The notes beneath the pieces were generated by a model. The model was not told the origin of the DNA. It made no database searches and was given only the letters and a program-made list of their open reading frames with translations. Positions 51,170 to 60,446 of a stretch of DNA of 64,000 nt are shown one piece after another. The stretch lies in assembly GCA_024280755.1 (NCBI GenBank), contig JAJRPN010000031.1:62001-126000 (forward strand), given 5' to 3'. This DNA comes from Planctomycetota bacterium (GTDB taxonomy: Bacteria > Planctomycetota > Phycisphaerae > Phycisphaerales > UBA1924). Within the stretch, counting starts at the first letter, position 1. Each line of letters opens with the position of its first letter. The position numbers and the translations under genes were made by a program.

Positions 51170-51853
51170 ATGAACGAAAAAGATCCAATCTCAAGACGAG
51201 ACCTCTTGCGCTCAAAGCTCGGGCTCGGATTGGCTCAGTCAATTGGCTACGCAATGGGTCAAGCCCGAGGCGTCCGCAAACATGTCGAGCAGGCTATCCG
51301 CGAACCTGTTGCCCCCGCTTCGTCACGACCAAAGCCAACTGCCTCCCACCGCCCGCCGGGTTCGGTTGATGAGACTTCGTTTGCTGCTCAATGCACAAAG
51401 TGCAACGCATGTATAGAAGCATGTCCACCCAAAACCTTAACACCTTTAGATGGTGTCCTTGGCAATGCATTGGGGACACCCATAATTGATCCGAACCTCG
51501 GCGGCTGCACCATGTGCGAAAACCGTCCGTGCGCAACCGCTTGTGCTGTTGATGGAGTGGGCATCATTGATGCCTTATTGCCAATCAAAATGGGGCATGC
51601 AACTGTAAATCGCAACACCTGCCGATCGCACATCGGCGAAGAATGCACACTCTGCATTGATGTCTGTCCGATTGAAAATACGATCGCTCATGATTGGCGA
51701 AAAATACCAATGATCGATCGGAGTACATGCACAGGCTGCGCCTTGTGTGTCAATAGCTGCCCAGTTGAACCCGCAGCGATCTCGATTATCCCACTAAATG
51801 GTCGCCCGCCAAAGCCAAGCATGCCGGATTCCAATCATCCCCAATCTACTTAA
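51170..51853 (+). CDS. NapG/MauM-like 4Fe-4S ferredoxin
   Basis: A 227-residue iron-sulfur protein. It begins with MNEKDPISRRDLLRSKLG, a twin-arginine-like signal, although no strong hydrophobic core follows. Four cysteine groups are present: CTKCNACIEACPP, CTMCENRPCATAC, CTLCIDVCPI and CTGCALCVNSCPV, the NapG/MauM pattern. It probably carries electrons in the haem-protein system whose operon is divergent. ATG codons at 51158 and 51170 are in frame; neither has a good ribosome site. It overlaps the ltaE stop by four bases, tail to tail. Confidence 0.82.
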   Translation: MNEKDPISRRDLLRSKLGLGLAQSIGYAMGQARGVRKHVEQAIREPVAPASSRPKPTASHRPPGSVDETSFAAQCTKCNACIEACPPKTLTPLDGVLGNALGTPIIDPNLGGCTMCENRPCATACAVDGVGIIDALLPIKMGHATVNRNTCRSHIGEECTLCIDVCPIENTIAHDWRKIPMIDRSTCTGCALCVNSCPVEPAAISIIPLNGRPPKPSMPDSNHPQST

Positions 51854-52902
51854 ATCGCACGGATTCGTTTGATTGCTTCTTCAATCATCTCGTCATCAAG
51901 GTCCAAATGTGTTACAAACCGGATCGTGCCGACGCTCTCGGCATAGCACAATACGCCGCCAGCTTCAAGCTTGCCCTGCCACACAAACGCATCGCCGACG
52001 GCTTCAATCGCCTGTGCCGAAAGCTTGGCATAGACAAGGTTTGTCTCGACACTTGTTGGATCAAAATTAAATATTGGTAACTCTGCAAGATCATTGGCCA
52101 TCTTCGTTGCACGATCATGATCCTCTGTTAATCGATCGAGATGATGGCCGATCGCATATAGCCCGGCAGCTGCGAGTATCCCTGCTTGCCGCATCCCGCC
52201 ACCGAGCATTTTGCGCTTGTGACGAGCGATATCAATGGTTTCTTGATCGCCGATGAGCAATGACCCCACCGGGCATCCAAGCCCTTTGCTCAAGCATGCC
52301 GAGATGGTATCCGTATCTTCAGCTAACGATGCCAAATCAACACCTACGGCACACGCAGCGTTCCAAACTCGGGCACCATCTGTATGCACACGCAGCCCCG
52401 ACTCCTTTGCAAATGCGCAGGTCTCCTTGAGCGAATCCATCGGCCACACCACCCCACCTCCTCGGTTGTGCGTGTTTTCAATCGTAAACAACTTGGGTAT
52501 TGGAAAATGGATATCACTTGGCCGAAGGGCATTGCGCAACGCATTGGCACTCATGATACCAGACTTTGGCGAATCACTATCGTCTACAAACTTGATGCTG
52601 CACCCAGCGATCGAAGCGTAGCCGCCGCCTTCATAGTAGAAAATATGGCTCTCGCTATGCGTCAAGATTTCATCCCCCGCCGATGTCTGGGCCAAGATGG
52701 CCAACAAGTTGGCCATCGTTCCTGATGGCACGAACAATGCTGCCTGTTTTCCAAACAACGCCGCAGTTCGCTCTTCGAGTGCGATCACCGTTGGGTCTGT
52801 CCGCATGACATCATCGCCAACCTCTGCCTTCGCCATTGCTTTACGCATTGCAGGTGTCGGCCGAGTGACGGTATCGGATCGTAAATCGATAGGCTGATTC
52901 AA
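51850..52902 (-). CDS. ltaE: L-threonine aldolase (low specificity)
   Basis: A 350-residue PLP enzyme that splits threonine or allo-threonine into glycine and acetaldehyde. The start IDLRSDTVTRPTPAMRKAM, VPSGTMANLLAI, the Asp in HTDGARVWNA and the PLP lysine in CLSKGLGCPVGS are all present. Length and domain order match the family. It lies after the nucleotide-sugar dehydrogenase gene on the same strand but is not clearly part of its operon. Confidence 0.93.
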   Translation of the reverse strand: MNQPIDLRSDTVTRPTPAMRKAMAKAEVGDDVMRTDPTVIALEERTAALFGKQAALFVPSGTMANLLAILAQTSAGDEILTHSESHIFYYEGGGYASIAGCSIKFVDDSDSPKSGIMSANALRNALRPSDIHFPIPKLFTIENTHNRGGGVVWPMDSLKETCAFAKESGLRVHTDGARVWNAACAVGVDLASLAEDTDTISACLSKGLGCPVGSLLIGDQETIDIARHKRKMLGGGMRQAGILAAAGLYAIGHHLDRLTEDHDRATKMANDLAELPIFNFDPTSVETNLVYAKLSAQAIEAVGDAFVWQGKLEAGGVLCYAESVGTIRFVTHLDLDDEMIEEAIKRIRAI

Positions 52903-52977
52903 AGCATGCTCCTTGTCGTAGACCCCAGATTGATGCTGGTAGTATACGCGGACTCATGCGCTGATTAAAGCATTTCC

Positions 52978-54336
52978 TTAGGCTTTGACTATCCGAGCGT
53001 TCACACCCTCGATGCCGTGCATTGCATTGCGCGTATCGATCACCAGCTTGGCATGCTTACCAATCATTGACCAATCGATTCGCGCATGATCGGTCACAAT
53101 AATCACACAATCGGCAGCCTCGAGCGTTTGCTGATCTAATGCGACAGAGTGCATATCAAAGGAGTAGTTCCGCATCTTGGGGAACTTCTCGACATGCGGA
53201 TCGTGATAGGTGATCTCTGCGCCTCGTTCAGCGAGTAACTCGATGATCTCGGCAGCCGGAGTCTCACGGGTATCATCGACATTGGGCTTATACGCCAAAC
53301 CGACCACAAGCACCTTCGATGCTTTGACCGATTTACAATCGTCATTGAGCGCCTCAGCAGCTTTATCGACCACATATTCAGGCATCCCACGATTGATCTC
53401 GCCTGCGAGTTCAATAAACCGCGTGACACATCCATGCTCGCGTGCCTTCCATGTCAGATAGAACGGATCGATCGGGATACAGTGTCCGCCAAGCCCAGGA
53501 CCAGGATAGAACGGCATAAACCCGAATGGCTTTGTAGAAGCTGCGCGAATCACTTCCCAAACATCAATATCCATTGCATCGAAAACGGTTTTGAGTTCGT
53601 TCACCAATGCGATATTGACCGCACGGAATACATTCTCCAAGATCTTCGCTGCTTCTGCGATCTCGGCAGAAGACACAGGCACGACTTCGCTCACGCCATG
53701 CGCATACAAATCGCACGCCAACTCAGTCGAGATCGGATCAGTCCCGCCGACGAGTTTGGGGATTGTGGTCGTCGTGTGTGATTTTCGGCCCGGATCTTCT
53801 CGCTCTGGAGAAAATGCGACGAACAAGTTTTCGCCAAGCACATACTCACCACGATTATGTTCGCTCGCCGCTTTGAGCATCGCAGGCACAAAGTCGCCGG
53901 TGGTTGTTCCAGGATAGGTTGTCGATTCAAGCACCACCAACTGCCCTGGACGGAGTTTGGCACCGATCGCCTTGGCGGTATCAATCACATAGCTCAGATC
54001 TGGCTCGAGATGCGTCCCGACAGGAGTTGGCACACAGACCAAAATCACATCCGGTTCACCAAGCCGATCAAAATCGATCGTGGCATCAAACTTGTCCGAT
54101 GCACTGAGCCGCTCGGTCATATCTGCCCCGAGGTGCTTGAGGTAGTTGATCCCTTTTTCAAGATTCTCGATCTTCGTCGGATCAACATCAAACCCAAGCA
54201 CACCAAGCCCGCCAGCATGGAGCGCGTCGGCAAGCGGAAGCCCCACATAGCCAAGCCCGACGATGCCGACGGTTGCGGTCTTTGATTGAATCTTGTCTTT
54301 GAGTTCTTGTGCGTGATCAGTCATGGTGTGTGTCAT
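52978..54336 (-). CDS. Nucleotide-sugar dehydrogenase (UDP-GlcNAc/UDP-Glc 6-dehydrogenase family)
   Basis: A 452-residue enzyme. The N-terminal NAD domain has GIVGLGYVGLPLADAL; the catalytic cysteine is in GPGLGGHCIPIDPFYL; the C-terminal UDP-binding domain has VLVVGLAYKPNVDDTRETPA. It oxidises a UDP-hexose or UDP-HexNAc to the uronate. The motif set is closest to WbpA-type UDP-N-acetylglucosamine dehydrogenases, but the substrate is not certain. The ATG at 54336 is preferred over a TTG at 54348. It belongs to the polysaccharide locus. Confidence 0.9.
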   Translation of the reverse strand: MTHTMTDHAQELKDKIQSKTATVGIVGLGYVGLPLADALHAGGLGVLGFDVDPTKIENLEKGINYLKHLGADMTERLSASDKFDATIDFDRLGEPDVILVCVPTPVGTHLEPDLSYVIDTAKAIGAKLRPGQLVVLESTTYPGTTTGDFVPAMLKAASEHNRGEYVLGENLFVAFSPEREDPGRKSHTTTTIPKLVGGTDPISTELACDLYAHGVSEVVPVSSAEIAEAAKILENVFRAVNIALVNELKTVFDAMDIDVWEVIRAASTKPFGFMPFYPGPGLGGHCIPIDPFYLTWKAREHGCVTRFIELAGEINRGMPEYVVDKAAEALNDDCKSVKASKVLVVGLAYKPNVDDTRETPAAEIIELLAERGAEITYHDPHVEKFPKMRNYSFDMHSVALDQQTLEAADCVIIVTDHARIDWSMIGKHAKLVIDTRNAMHGIEGVNARIVKA

Positions 54337-54511
54337 TGTTGGTTCCAAAGGGGAAACTTATTTTCGTCCGATATCCTATTCGACATCAGAGCGATTGGCA
54401 TTGATACTGCCCAATAGATCGGTCGTATTCTTGTTCTTCGCCAGTGCTTGACGGCGTTCCGCGCCAGCATCGAGTGAAACAGCCCCCCCAGCCGTCAGAT
54501 TCGATACCTGC

Positions 54512-55327
54512 TCAGGTTCCGCTATCCATCCTGCTGCCATTGCGCGTGACTCTCGCAAAGAGTGCAGTCAAAAACAAGACCATCGCAAACGGGATCCCAT
54601 CGATAATATATCGTCGAAACAGCCGCTTTGGCTCTTGCACGAGCCGATGGAGCCACTCGATCCCGAGTTTCTGAATCCACACCGGCGCCCGCTGAACCTC
54701 GCCGGTTGCAAAGCTTAAACTGATCCCAATCCCCACCCAGATCGCGTTTGGAAGCACATCGCGCAACGCACGAATAAGCACTTCTTGCTTGGGTGACCCA
54801 AGCGCGACATAGACAATATCTGGAGATGCCTCTTGGAGCATCTTCGAGATCGTCTCCATTTTCTCGGCGTCGTTTTCAAACCCAAACTCTGGGCAATGCG
54901 TCCCCGCGATTTGAAGACCTGGATATCGAACCATCAAGGCATCGCCGGCTTCTTTGGCGACGCCTTCGGGATAGCCGCCGAGTAAGAATATCGAAAGCCC
55001 GTCTTTGGCCGCCCGTTCACACATCCCAAACATCATGCTCGAACCCGCGACGCGCTCGGGAAGTTGATTCCCGCCCTGCATCCGCGAGGCCCACACCAAA
55101 GGCATCCCATCGGCGACCACAATATCAGACCCCGCAACCAATGCACGATAGTCCGAATCCTTTCGGCACCTGCGCAAGTGATCGAGATTCACAGTCACAA
55201 CAAACGAACCCATCCCGGCCTTCGATCGAGTTGCCAGTAGATCGATGGTTTGCGCCTCACTCAAGCAATCAATCGACACGCCGACAAGTTGTGTTCTGAG
55301 CGGTTCACTCTGCGCGGCATCACTCAT
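54512..55327 (-). CDS. WecG/TagA/CpsF-family glycosyltransferase (GT26)
   Basis: A 271-residue GT26 enzyme. Typical motifs: SFVVTVNLDHLRR, ADGMPLVWASR, ERVAGSSMMF, FLLGGYPEGV, and VALGSPKQEVLI followed by GIGISLSFATGEVQRAP. Such enzymes add N-acetylmannosamine or another sugar to a lipid-linked intermediate. Its ATG overlaps the preceding GT2 stop by four bases. The C-terminal hydrophobic segment PFAMVLFLTALFARV may bind the membrane. Confidence 0.9.
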   Translation of the reverse strand: MSDAAQSEPLRTQLVGVSIDCLSEAQTIDLLATRSKAGMGSFVVTVNLDHLRRCRKDSDYRALVAGSDIVVADGMPLVWASRMQGGNQLPERVAGSSMMFGMCERAAKDGLSIFLLGGYPEGVAKEAGDALMVRYPGLQIAGTHCPEFGFENDAEKMETISKMLQEASPDIVYVALGSPKQEVLIRALRDVLPNAIWVGIGISLSFATGEVQRAPVWIQKLGIEWLHRLVQEPKRLFRRYIIDGIPFAMVLFLTALFARVTRNGSRMDSGT

Positions 55328-56286
55328 TGCGCGTCTCTTTCCGACTTGGATTGGGCATCGAGTTTGGCATTGAATCGTTCGAGCGTCCGCCCCTTGCCTC
55401 GCAACAACGACGACCACTCATAGCGATGAAGATTCTTCAAGTATTCCCTTGTTCCATAGCGTTTAAGCCCGCTTTTCCATGCGCCGACATACCCAACGAA
55501 GATACCAATCCCACCAAGAACAAACGGCCGCTCTGCCATGCGATACACCGAAACGGCGAGCACATAAAACACCGAAGACCCCATGTAATACTTCCCAAGC
55601 CCCCACCGCTTGCGCCCTTCCCAAAGCCCAATGTGCGAACTGCCCATCGGGCGATAATGACTCAACCGAAGCGATTCCTTATCACGAGAAATCGCCTTCC
55701 ATCCCTTCATTCGACATGTATGCCCATCAATCCCATCCCAGCACACCTGCGAAACGAACCCGCCGATATCTTCAAAGCACGCCCGGCGATAAAACTTCGC
55801 AGCTCCAATCGCGTTCTCATCACCCATGCGCTCAGGGACCCACTTGTCACCTTGTACATTGATGTAGGTCTTGCCAGACATGTTTCCCAAGAGCGGATCG
55901 GCCTCCATGCACTCGATGATCTCTTCAAAGTACCCTTCGAGTATGCCCAGATCTGCATCAAGTTTGCAGACATAATCAAAGCCCTTGAGATCAATCGAAT
56001 CGAGCCCATCGTTGAACGCTTGGATCACGCCCGGGCCGACAGCCCGCTCGCCGCGATCTGCACGCGCGATGACTTTGATAAATGGGTATTGTTCACTTGC
56101 AGCCTTGAGAATCTCGGGCGTGCGGTCGGTCGAACCATCATCAACGATCACCCAGCACGCAGGCAATACTGTTTGCGCGACAATCGAATCGATCGTCACC
56201 TGTAGATAATCTTCCTCATTTCTACAAGGCGTGATTAACACATATCGTCGACCAGAAGCCTGTTCAGTTGTAGATGCTTCACTCAT
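55324..56286 (-). CDS. Family 2 glycosyltransferase
   Basis: A 320-residue GT-A enzyme: ITPCRNEEDYL, VIVDDGSTDRTPEI and the DxD-type CKLDADLGI. The C-terminal part has hydrophobic stretches (about 225-265) that suggest membrane association. It is in a translation-coupled chain with the GT4 and GT26 genes (ATGA overlaps at both ends). Sugar donor unknown. Confidence 0.88.
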   Translation of the reverse strand: MSEASTTEQASGRRYVLITPCRNEEDYLQVTIDSIVAQTVLPACWVIVDDGSTDRTPEILKAASEQYPFIKVIARADRGERAVGPGVIQAFNDGLDSIDLKGFDYVCKLDADLGILEGYFEEIIECMEADPLLGNMSGKTYINVQGDKWVPERMGDENAIGAAKFYRRACFEDIGGFVSQVCWDGIDGHTCRMKGWKAISRDKESLRLSHYRPMGSSHIGLWEGRKRWGLGKYYMGSSVFYVLAVSVYRMAERPFVLGGIGIFVGYVGAWKSGLKRYGTREYLKNLHRYEWSSLLRGKGRTLERFNAKLDAQSKSERDAQ

Positions 56287-57527
56287 ATCAGCCCCCTTGA
56301 TGACAACGCATCCTTCATCCGATTCGCATTGAGCATGAGATCAAACTCATCTTCAAGCCGACGCCTTGCAGCCATGCCCAGATCATCGACCCGAATCCGG
56401 TTGTTCGCCAACTCGATCAATACCTTCTCCAACGCTTTTTGATCTCCAGGCGGAATCATCACGCCCGATATCCCGTCTTCGATCAACTCACGAATCGTTT
56501 CCAAATCTCCCGAGATCACACATCGACCGCGTGCCATCGCTTCCATCAACACCACCGGAATCCCATCGCGATCTCCGCCTTGTGCAACCCGACATGGGAG
56601 TGCAAAGACATCCGCCTGGGTCATCAACTCCATCACTCGATCATTGTCTGTGTCGCCGAGCAAAACCACTTCAGCAGTTGGCGGCAATGCCTTCACCAAT
56701 GCCTTGAGTTGAGCCTCGTCGGGACCACCACCGGCGATCGTTACGCGCATCTCCGGGCCGCCGGCTTTGGCGATCTCGCCAACAGCTTTGATCAATACAT
56801 CAAAGCCCTTCTTCTCGATCAATCGCCCAACACTCAAAATCTCAAGCTTCTCGCCCGATGGAGCAAGCGTCGATTCGTACAGACTTGTATCGACCCCGCA
56901 ACGAACAACTGGACAATCTGCATCGGTTCGAGCCACGATTGCCTGATAAAACGAGCGATGCCAATAGCTAATGCAGTTGACAAACAATGCCCGTTCAAGC
57001 TTTTCGCCAAGCAGTGTACGATTTGGGAAAATATCATTCGCATGCCCAGTGAAACTAAACGATATCCCAAGCTGCATCGCCCCATACATCCCAATTGTCG
57101 TCGGGACATGGGCCATATGCGCATGAATATGTCCAATATTCCGAGCACGCACGCGCCGAGCCAACGCAAGCCCTGCAATCCCCTGCCAGAGCACCTTGGC
57201 CCGCTTGCGCGAAGGCACATCAGACGAAAGCGCCGCGTCGAGCACGCATCTTGCCATGGTCGAAACGGTCTGAATCGGATGGGTGATCAGTTCAATACCA
57301 GCATCGATCATAACCGAGACTGCGCCTGATGAATAAAGCTCAACCGTCGACTCTGCCATCTCTTGAAGATCACCATCATCAAGCCCGTGCGTTGGCCCAT
57401 GAACAGAAGCAGTCGCAACATCAAGCCCTAACGAACGCAGTCCCAAAATCTCTCGATAGACAAAGGTCTCTGATCGTGCAGGCAAAACCCCTGATATATA
57501 CAAAATCGTCTTTGTTTGCTTAGCCAT
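56283..57527 (-). CDS. Family 4 glycosyltransferase
   Basis: A 414-residue GT-B enzyme. The C-terminal half has ILSVGRLIEKKGFDVLIKA, VTIAGGGPDEAQLKAL, and the GT4 motif GIPVVLMEAMARGRCVI followed by IREL. The start at 57527 has GGAGAGG upstream. It overlaps the GT2 gene before it by 8 bp (ATGGCTAA) and the GT2 after it by four. It probably adds a hexose to the growing repeat unit. Confidence 0.9.
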   Translation of the reverse strand: MAKQTKTILYISGVLPARSETFVYREILGLRSLGLDVATASVHGPTHGLDDGDLQEMAESTVELYSSGAVSVMIDAGIELITHPIQTVSTMARCVLDAALSSDVPSRKRAKVLWQGIAGLALARRVRARNIGHIHAHMAHVPTTIGMYGAMQLGISFSFTGHANDIFPNRTLLGEKLERALFVNCISYWHRSFYQAIVARTDADCPVVRCGVDTSLYESTLAPSGEKLEILSVGRLIEKKGFDVLIKAVGEIAKAGGPEMRVTIAGGGPDEAQLKALVKALPPTAEVVLLGDTDNDRVMELMTQADVFALPCRVAQGGDRDGIPVVLMEAMARGRCVISGDLETIRELIEDGISGVMIPPGDQKALEKVLIELANNRIRVDDLGMAARRRLEDEFDLMLNANRMKDALSSRGLI

Positions 57528-58563
57528 CAGCCTCTCCTGCTTCTGCATCCGAAGCAGATTTGTATTCGATCAGCGTTGCCTGTTTCTTCATGATTTTGCG
57601 ATACCAATACAACAGCACGCCGTTGGCCTGGGCAAACTTGGCGATCATGATAAACACTGCCAGCAAACTCGCGTCGTGCTTGGATCGCCCAACTTTGATC
57701 TGCCCAGACCGAATCCGCCATGCTTGTGCACACACCATCAGGAGATACACCACAATCGAAAGCCCAAAGGTAAACCATGAACTGGCCAGTGCAAAAATCG
57801 GAAGCACCAATCCCCACACGATCGCTGATCGTGTCTGCTTCACGCAATGGCGTTCGGGCGGCGAGCCGTGCATATCGGCGCCCTGGGCATACGCATGTCC
57901 TGCTCGCTTTGCCCGCTGCCAATACTGCCCAAACCATGTCATCGACGCATCGTGCAGCGTCATTTCATAATCGAGCCGATGCACCGTATATCCCTTACCC
58001 CGAATCCGAACGCAAAGTTCTGGCTCTTCACCTGCGATAACAGACGAGTTGTATCCACCAACTTCATGGAATGCTTTGAGCAAGAACAACGCATCGCCGC
58101 CGCACGATCTGGCTTGCCCGATTGGGGTATCCCATTCGAGATCACACATCAGATTATACTTCGAAGCCCCCGGCTCACGCTCACGCCTACGCCCGCACAC
58201 CACCGCCGCCTGTTCGTGCGCACACATAAAGTCATACGCGATCTGAATCCACCCATCTTGAAACTCACAATCGCCATCGAGCACATGCACACACTCGATC
58301 GTCTCCCAGCATTCAATCAACCGAGCGATACCCTCGTTGCGTGCGCGGGCAGCCGTAAACGGAATCGATGTATCAAGATTAACCACCTCAACACCAATCG
58401 ACTCTGCGAACGCAACCGAGTCATCTGTTGAACCAGAATCGACATACACCACGCGCGGGGTCTGCGCTTTGGCAGACCGCAAACATCGCTTAAGCCGATC
58501 GCCCTCGTTGCGCCCAATTGCGACAACCCCGACCACTTCTTGCAAATCATTCCTGTTATCCAT
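57520..58563 (-). CDS. Family 2 glycosyltransferase with C-terminal membrane segments
   Basis: A 347-residue GT-A enzyme: VVAIGRNEGDRLKRCL, VYVDSGSTDDSV and the acidic HVLDGDCEFQDGW. The C-terminus has two or three hydrophobic helices (about 255-340). GGAGG precedes the ATG at 58563, which overlaps the sulfotransferase stop by eight bases (ATGGATAA). Confidence 0.88.
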   Translation of the reverse strand: MDNRNDLQEVVGVVAIGRNEGDRLKRCLRSAKAQTPRVVYVDSGSTDDSVAFAESIGVEVVNLDTSIPFTAARARNEGIARLIECWETIECVHVLDGDCEFQDGWIQIAYDFMCAHEQAAVVCGRRREREPGASKYNLMCDLEWDTPIGQARSCGGDALFLLKAFHEVGGYNSSVIAGEEPELCVRIRGKGYTVHRLDYEMTLHDASMTWFGQYWQRAKRAGHAYAQGADMHGSPPERHCVKQTRSAIVWGLVLPIFALASSWFTFGLSIVVYLLMVCAQAWRIRSGQIKVGRSKHDASLLAVFIMIAKFAQANGVLLYWYRKIMKKQATLIEYKSASDAEAGEADG

Positions 58564-59458
58564 GACCTGCCTCCGATGGAACAACCCACTCGGGAGCATC
58601 TCCAGCACATACCTGTTCCTTGAATGAAGCACAACTCAACTTCATCCCAAGCATCTCCCCAAGGCAGTGTAGGTCTGGATCGAGTTGCTCATGCAAGTAC
58701 GCAAGCGAATCTGCCGAAAGCACTGGCCGCGTTTTCTTTGTCCACAACGACCTCACCTTAGACCGCATCGCTTCGGGCATGAGTGTCCGCCTTGCTTTTT
58801 TGATCGGCCCATATTCAAGCACCGCACGAAGCGTTGGGTTCATCCGCTGGCGCTGTGAAGACACATTCTGAGCATCCTCTTCTACCAGCTTTGCTACTCC
58901 GCCATATCCGATGTGCTTGGTAACTCGTTCGAGTTCTTGCTGAGGATTGGTCATCCACCGTTCGAAGAATACAGGCAATATGGCTTGAGTCCCAAACAAC
59001 TCAACATACGGCTTCAACTGCATCGCATACCGGGAATAATCGACGAACATTGGATACTGACGAATCGCCTCATCAATGCTGCATTCTTTTCCAATCACGC
59101 GCTGCGACCACTCATGGATATACTGCGACACAATCCGATTCACCGGATCTCGCATGACATAAATCAACTTCGCATCAGGAACACACGCATGCAAGCGTTT
59201 GGCACATTCTAGATAGGTCGGCAGCTTGGTGTAATGTGTAGAAGATTCTCCTTTGAGATCTTCGCTCGGCATCGCATCAAACAACGACTCATACCACGAC
59301 ATGCCTTTGGCCCATTGTTCCTCATCCGAGAAAAAGTTCGGCTCCTTCGGCTCGGACATCGATATCCCAGGCTGATGCGCCAACTGATCGTGAATCGTAC
59401 TGGTCGCACATTTCATCGCACCAATGATGATACAATCTGGGCGTGCTCGCTTATCCAT
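58556..59458 (-). CDS. Sulfotransferase domain protein
   Basis: A 300-residue enzyme of the sulfotransferase family that uses PAPS. The 5'-phosphosulfate loop is IIGAMKCATSTIHDQL near the start and the 3'-phosphate motif VMRDPVNRIVSQYIHEW follows at about 103-119. It lies between two glycosyltransferase genes with 8-bp ATGGATAA overlaps on both sides, so sulfation of the exported polysaccharide is likely (inference). ATG at 59458 chosen because longer in-frame starts add a non-conserved extension. Confidence 0.88.
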   Translation of the reverse strand: MDKRARPDCIIIGAMKCATSTIHDQLAHQPGISMSEPKEPNFFSDEEQWAKGMSWYESLFDAMPSEDLKGESSTHYTKLPTYLECAKRLHACVPDAKLIYVMRDPVNRIVSQYIHEWSQRVIGKECSIDEAIRQYPMFVDYSRYAMQLKPYVELFGTQAILPVFFERWMTNPQQELERVTKHIGYGGVAKLVEEDAQNVSSQRQRMNPTLRAVLEYGPIKKARRTLMPEAMRSKVRSLWTKKTRPVLSADSLAYLHEQLDPDLHCLGEMLGMKLSCASFKEQVCAGDAPEWVVPSEAGHG

Positions 59459-60422
59459 TGCCGCCACCAATCTGCACCTTGTGCGTTGGTGATGACCAGA
59501 TATCAAAACACTCTCGCTTGACAACACCAGCGCGCCCTCGGACAGAACCAATCACCCAACCCATGAGCCAAAGCAGGTTGGCTACGACGAATCCGAATCG
59601 CCCATAGTAGCTTTGCAGATAGTGCGAACGCGCTGCGTAGTAATACGCAGGTCGGCGCTTGCGTTGGCGCGTTTGTTCTTTCACCGGCGACGATCCACCA
59701 CGCAAATGCACAACATGCGCCTCCGGCTGATATGCGATCGTAAACCCACCCTTTGTTGCCTCTCTGCACAAAGCCATGTCCTCGAAGTACATAAAGTATT
59801 GCTCATCAAGCAGCCCTACCGAATCAAACACCTCGCGCCGAATCGCAACGCATGCAAAGCTCACCCAATCAAGCCCGGTCGTAAACTCATGAAGTTCTCT
59901 TCCTGAGACATGCCGAGGAAACATCTTCCAGATCAACCCAACATTTGAAGCATTGAGTAACTCTGTAATCGGTGTACGATATCGAAAGGTCGATGTCTGG
60001 TGCTCCTCATCCATCCACTCAAGCTGAGGGCCGAGCATCGAAATCTCAGGATGATCATCGAGTGTTCGCATCAATATCTCAACTGCCCCCGTTCGCACGA
60101 CTGTGTCCGAGTTGAGCAGCATATAGACCTTGGCGTTCGATGCCTTGATTCCAACATTATTCCCTGCTGCAAAGCCGGCATTGACTGGCGATCGAACAAC
60201 ACGCGCCCACTTCGACCAACCTTTCGCTTCAATCGCAGCCTCGATCAGATCTGCTGAATCGTCACCAGAACAGTTGTCGACAACAACAACCTCTTGCGCT
60301 GGCGATTCGATCTGTCCATCGAGCGATCGCAAACAATCAACAACCAACTCAGGCGTCTTATAGTTAAGCACAACCACCGCGAGTTCGATCAAATCTGAGT
60401 TGTACTGTGATTCGTCAGGCAT
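59451..60422 (-). CDS. Family 2 glycosyltransferase, rhamnosyltransferase-like
   Basis: A 323-residue GT-A enzyme: LAVVVLNYKTPELVVDCL, VVVDNCSGDDS, NAGFAAGNNVGI and YMLLNSDTVV, the set of the rhamnosyltransferase WbbL-like GT2 group. YFMYFEDMALCREA is the usual ED motif. A C-terminal hydrophobic segment (about 285-305) is present. dTDP-rhamnose genes are nearby (rmlD), which fits. Start at 60422 (ATG) over a TTG at 60431. Confidence 0.88.
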   Translation of the reverse strand: MPDESQYNSDLIELAVVVLNYKTPELVVDCLRSLDGQIESPAQEVVVVDNCSGDDSADLIEAAIEAKGWSKWARVVRSPVNAGFAAGNNVGIKASNAKVYMLLNSDTVVRTGAVEILMRTLDDHPEISMLGPQLEWMDEEHQTSTFRYRTPITELLNASNVGLIWKMFPRHVSGRELHEFTTGLDWVSFACVAIRREVFDSVGLLDEQYFMYFEDMALCREATKGGFTIAYQPEAHVVHLRGGSSPVKEQTRQRKRRPAYYYAARSHYLQSYYGRFGFVVANLLWLMGWVIGSVRGRAGVVKRECFDIWSSPTHKVQIGGGNG

Positions 60423-60446
60423 CAGTTCCAATTTTGAGTATGAACA

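Noticed and set aside
54376-54558. 60-codon minus-strand frame between the GT26 and nucleotide-sugar dehydrogenase genes
   Set aside because: It overlaps the end of the GT26 gene and shows no domain; kept out for lack of support, though a tiny real gene is not excluded.
55327-56205. 292-codon plus-strand frame opposite a family 2 glycosyltransferase
   Set aside because: Antisense of a gene with clear GT2 motifs; no start signals.
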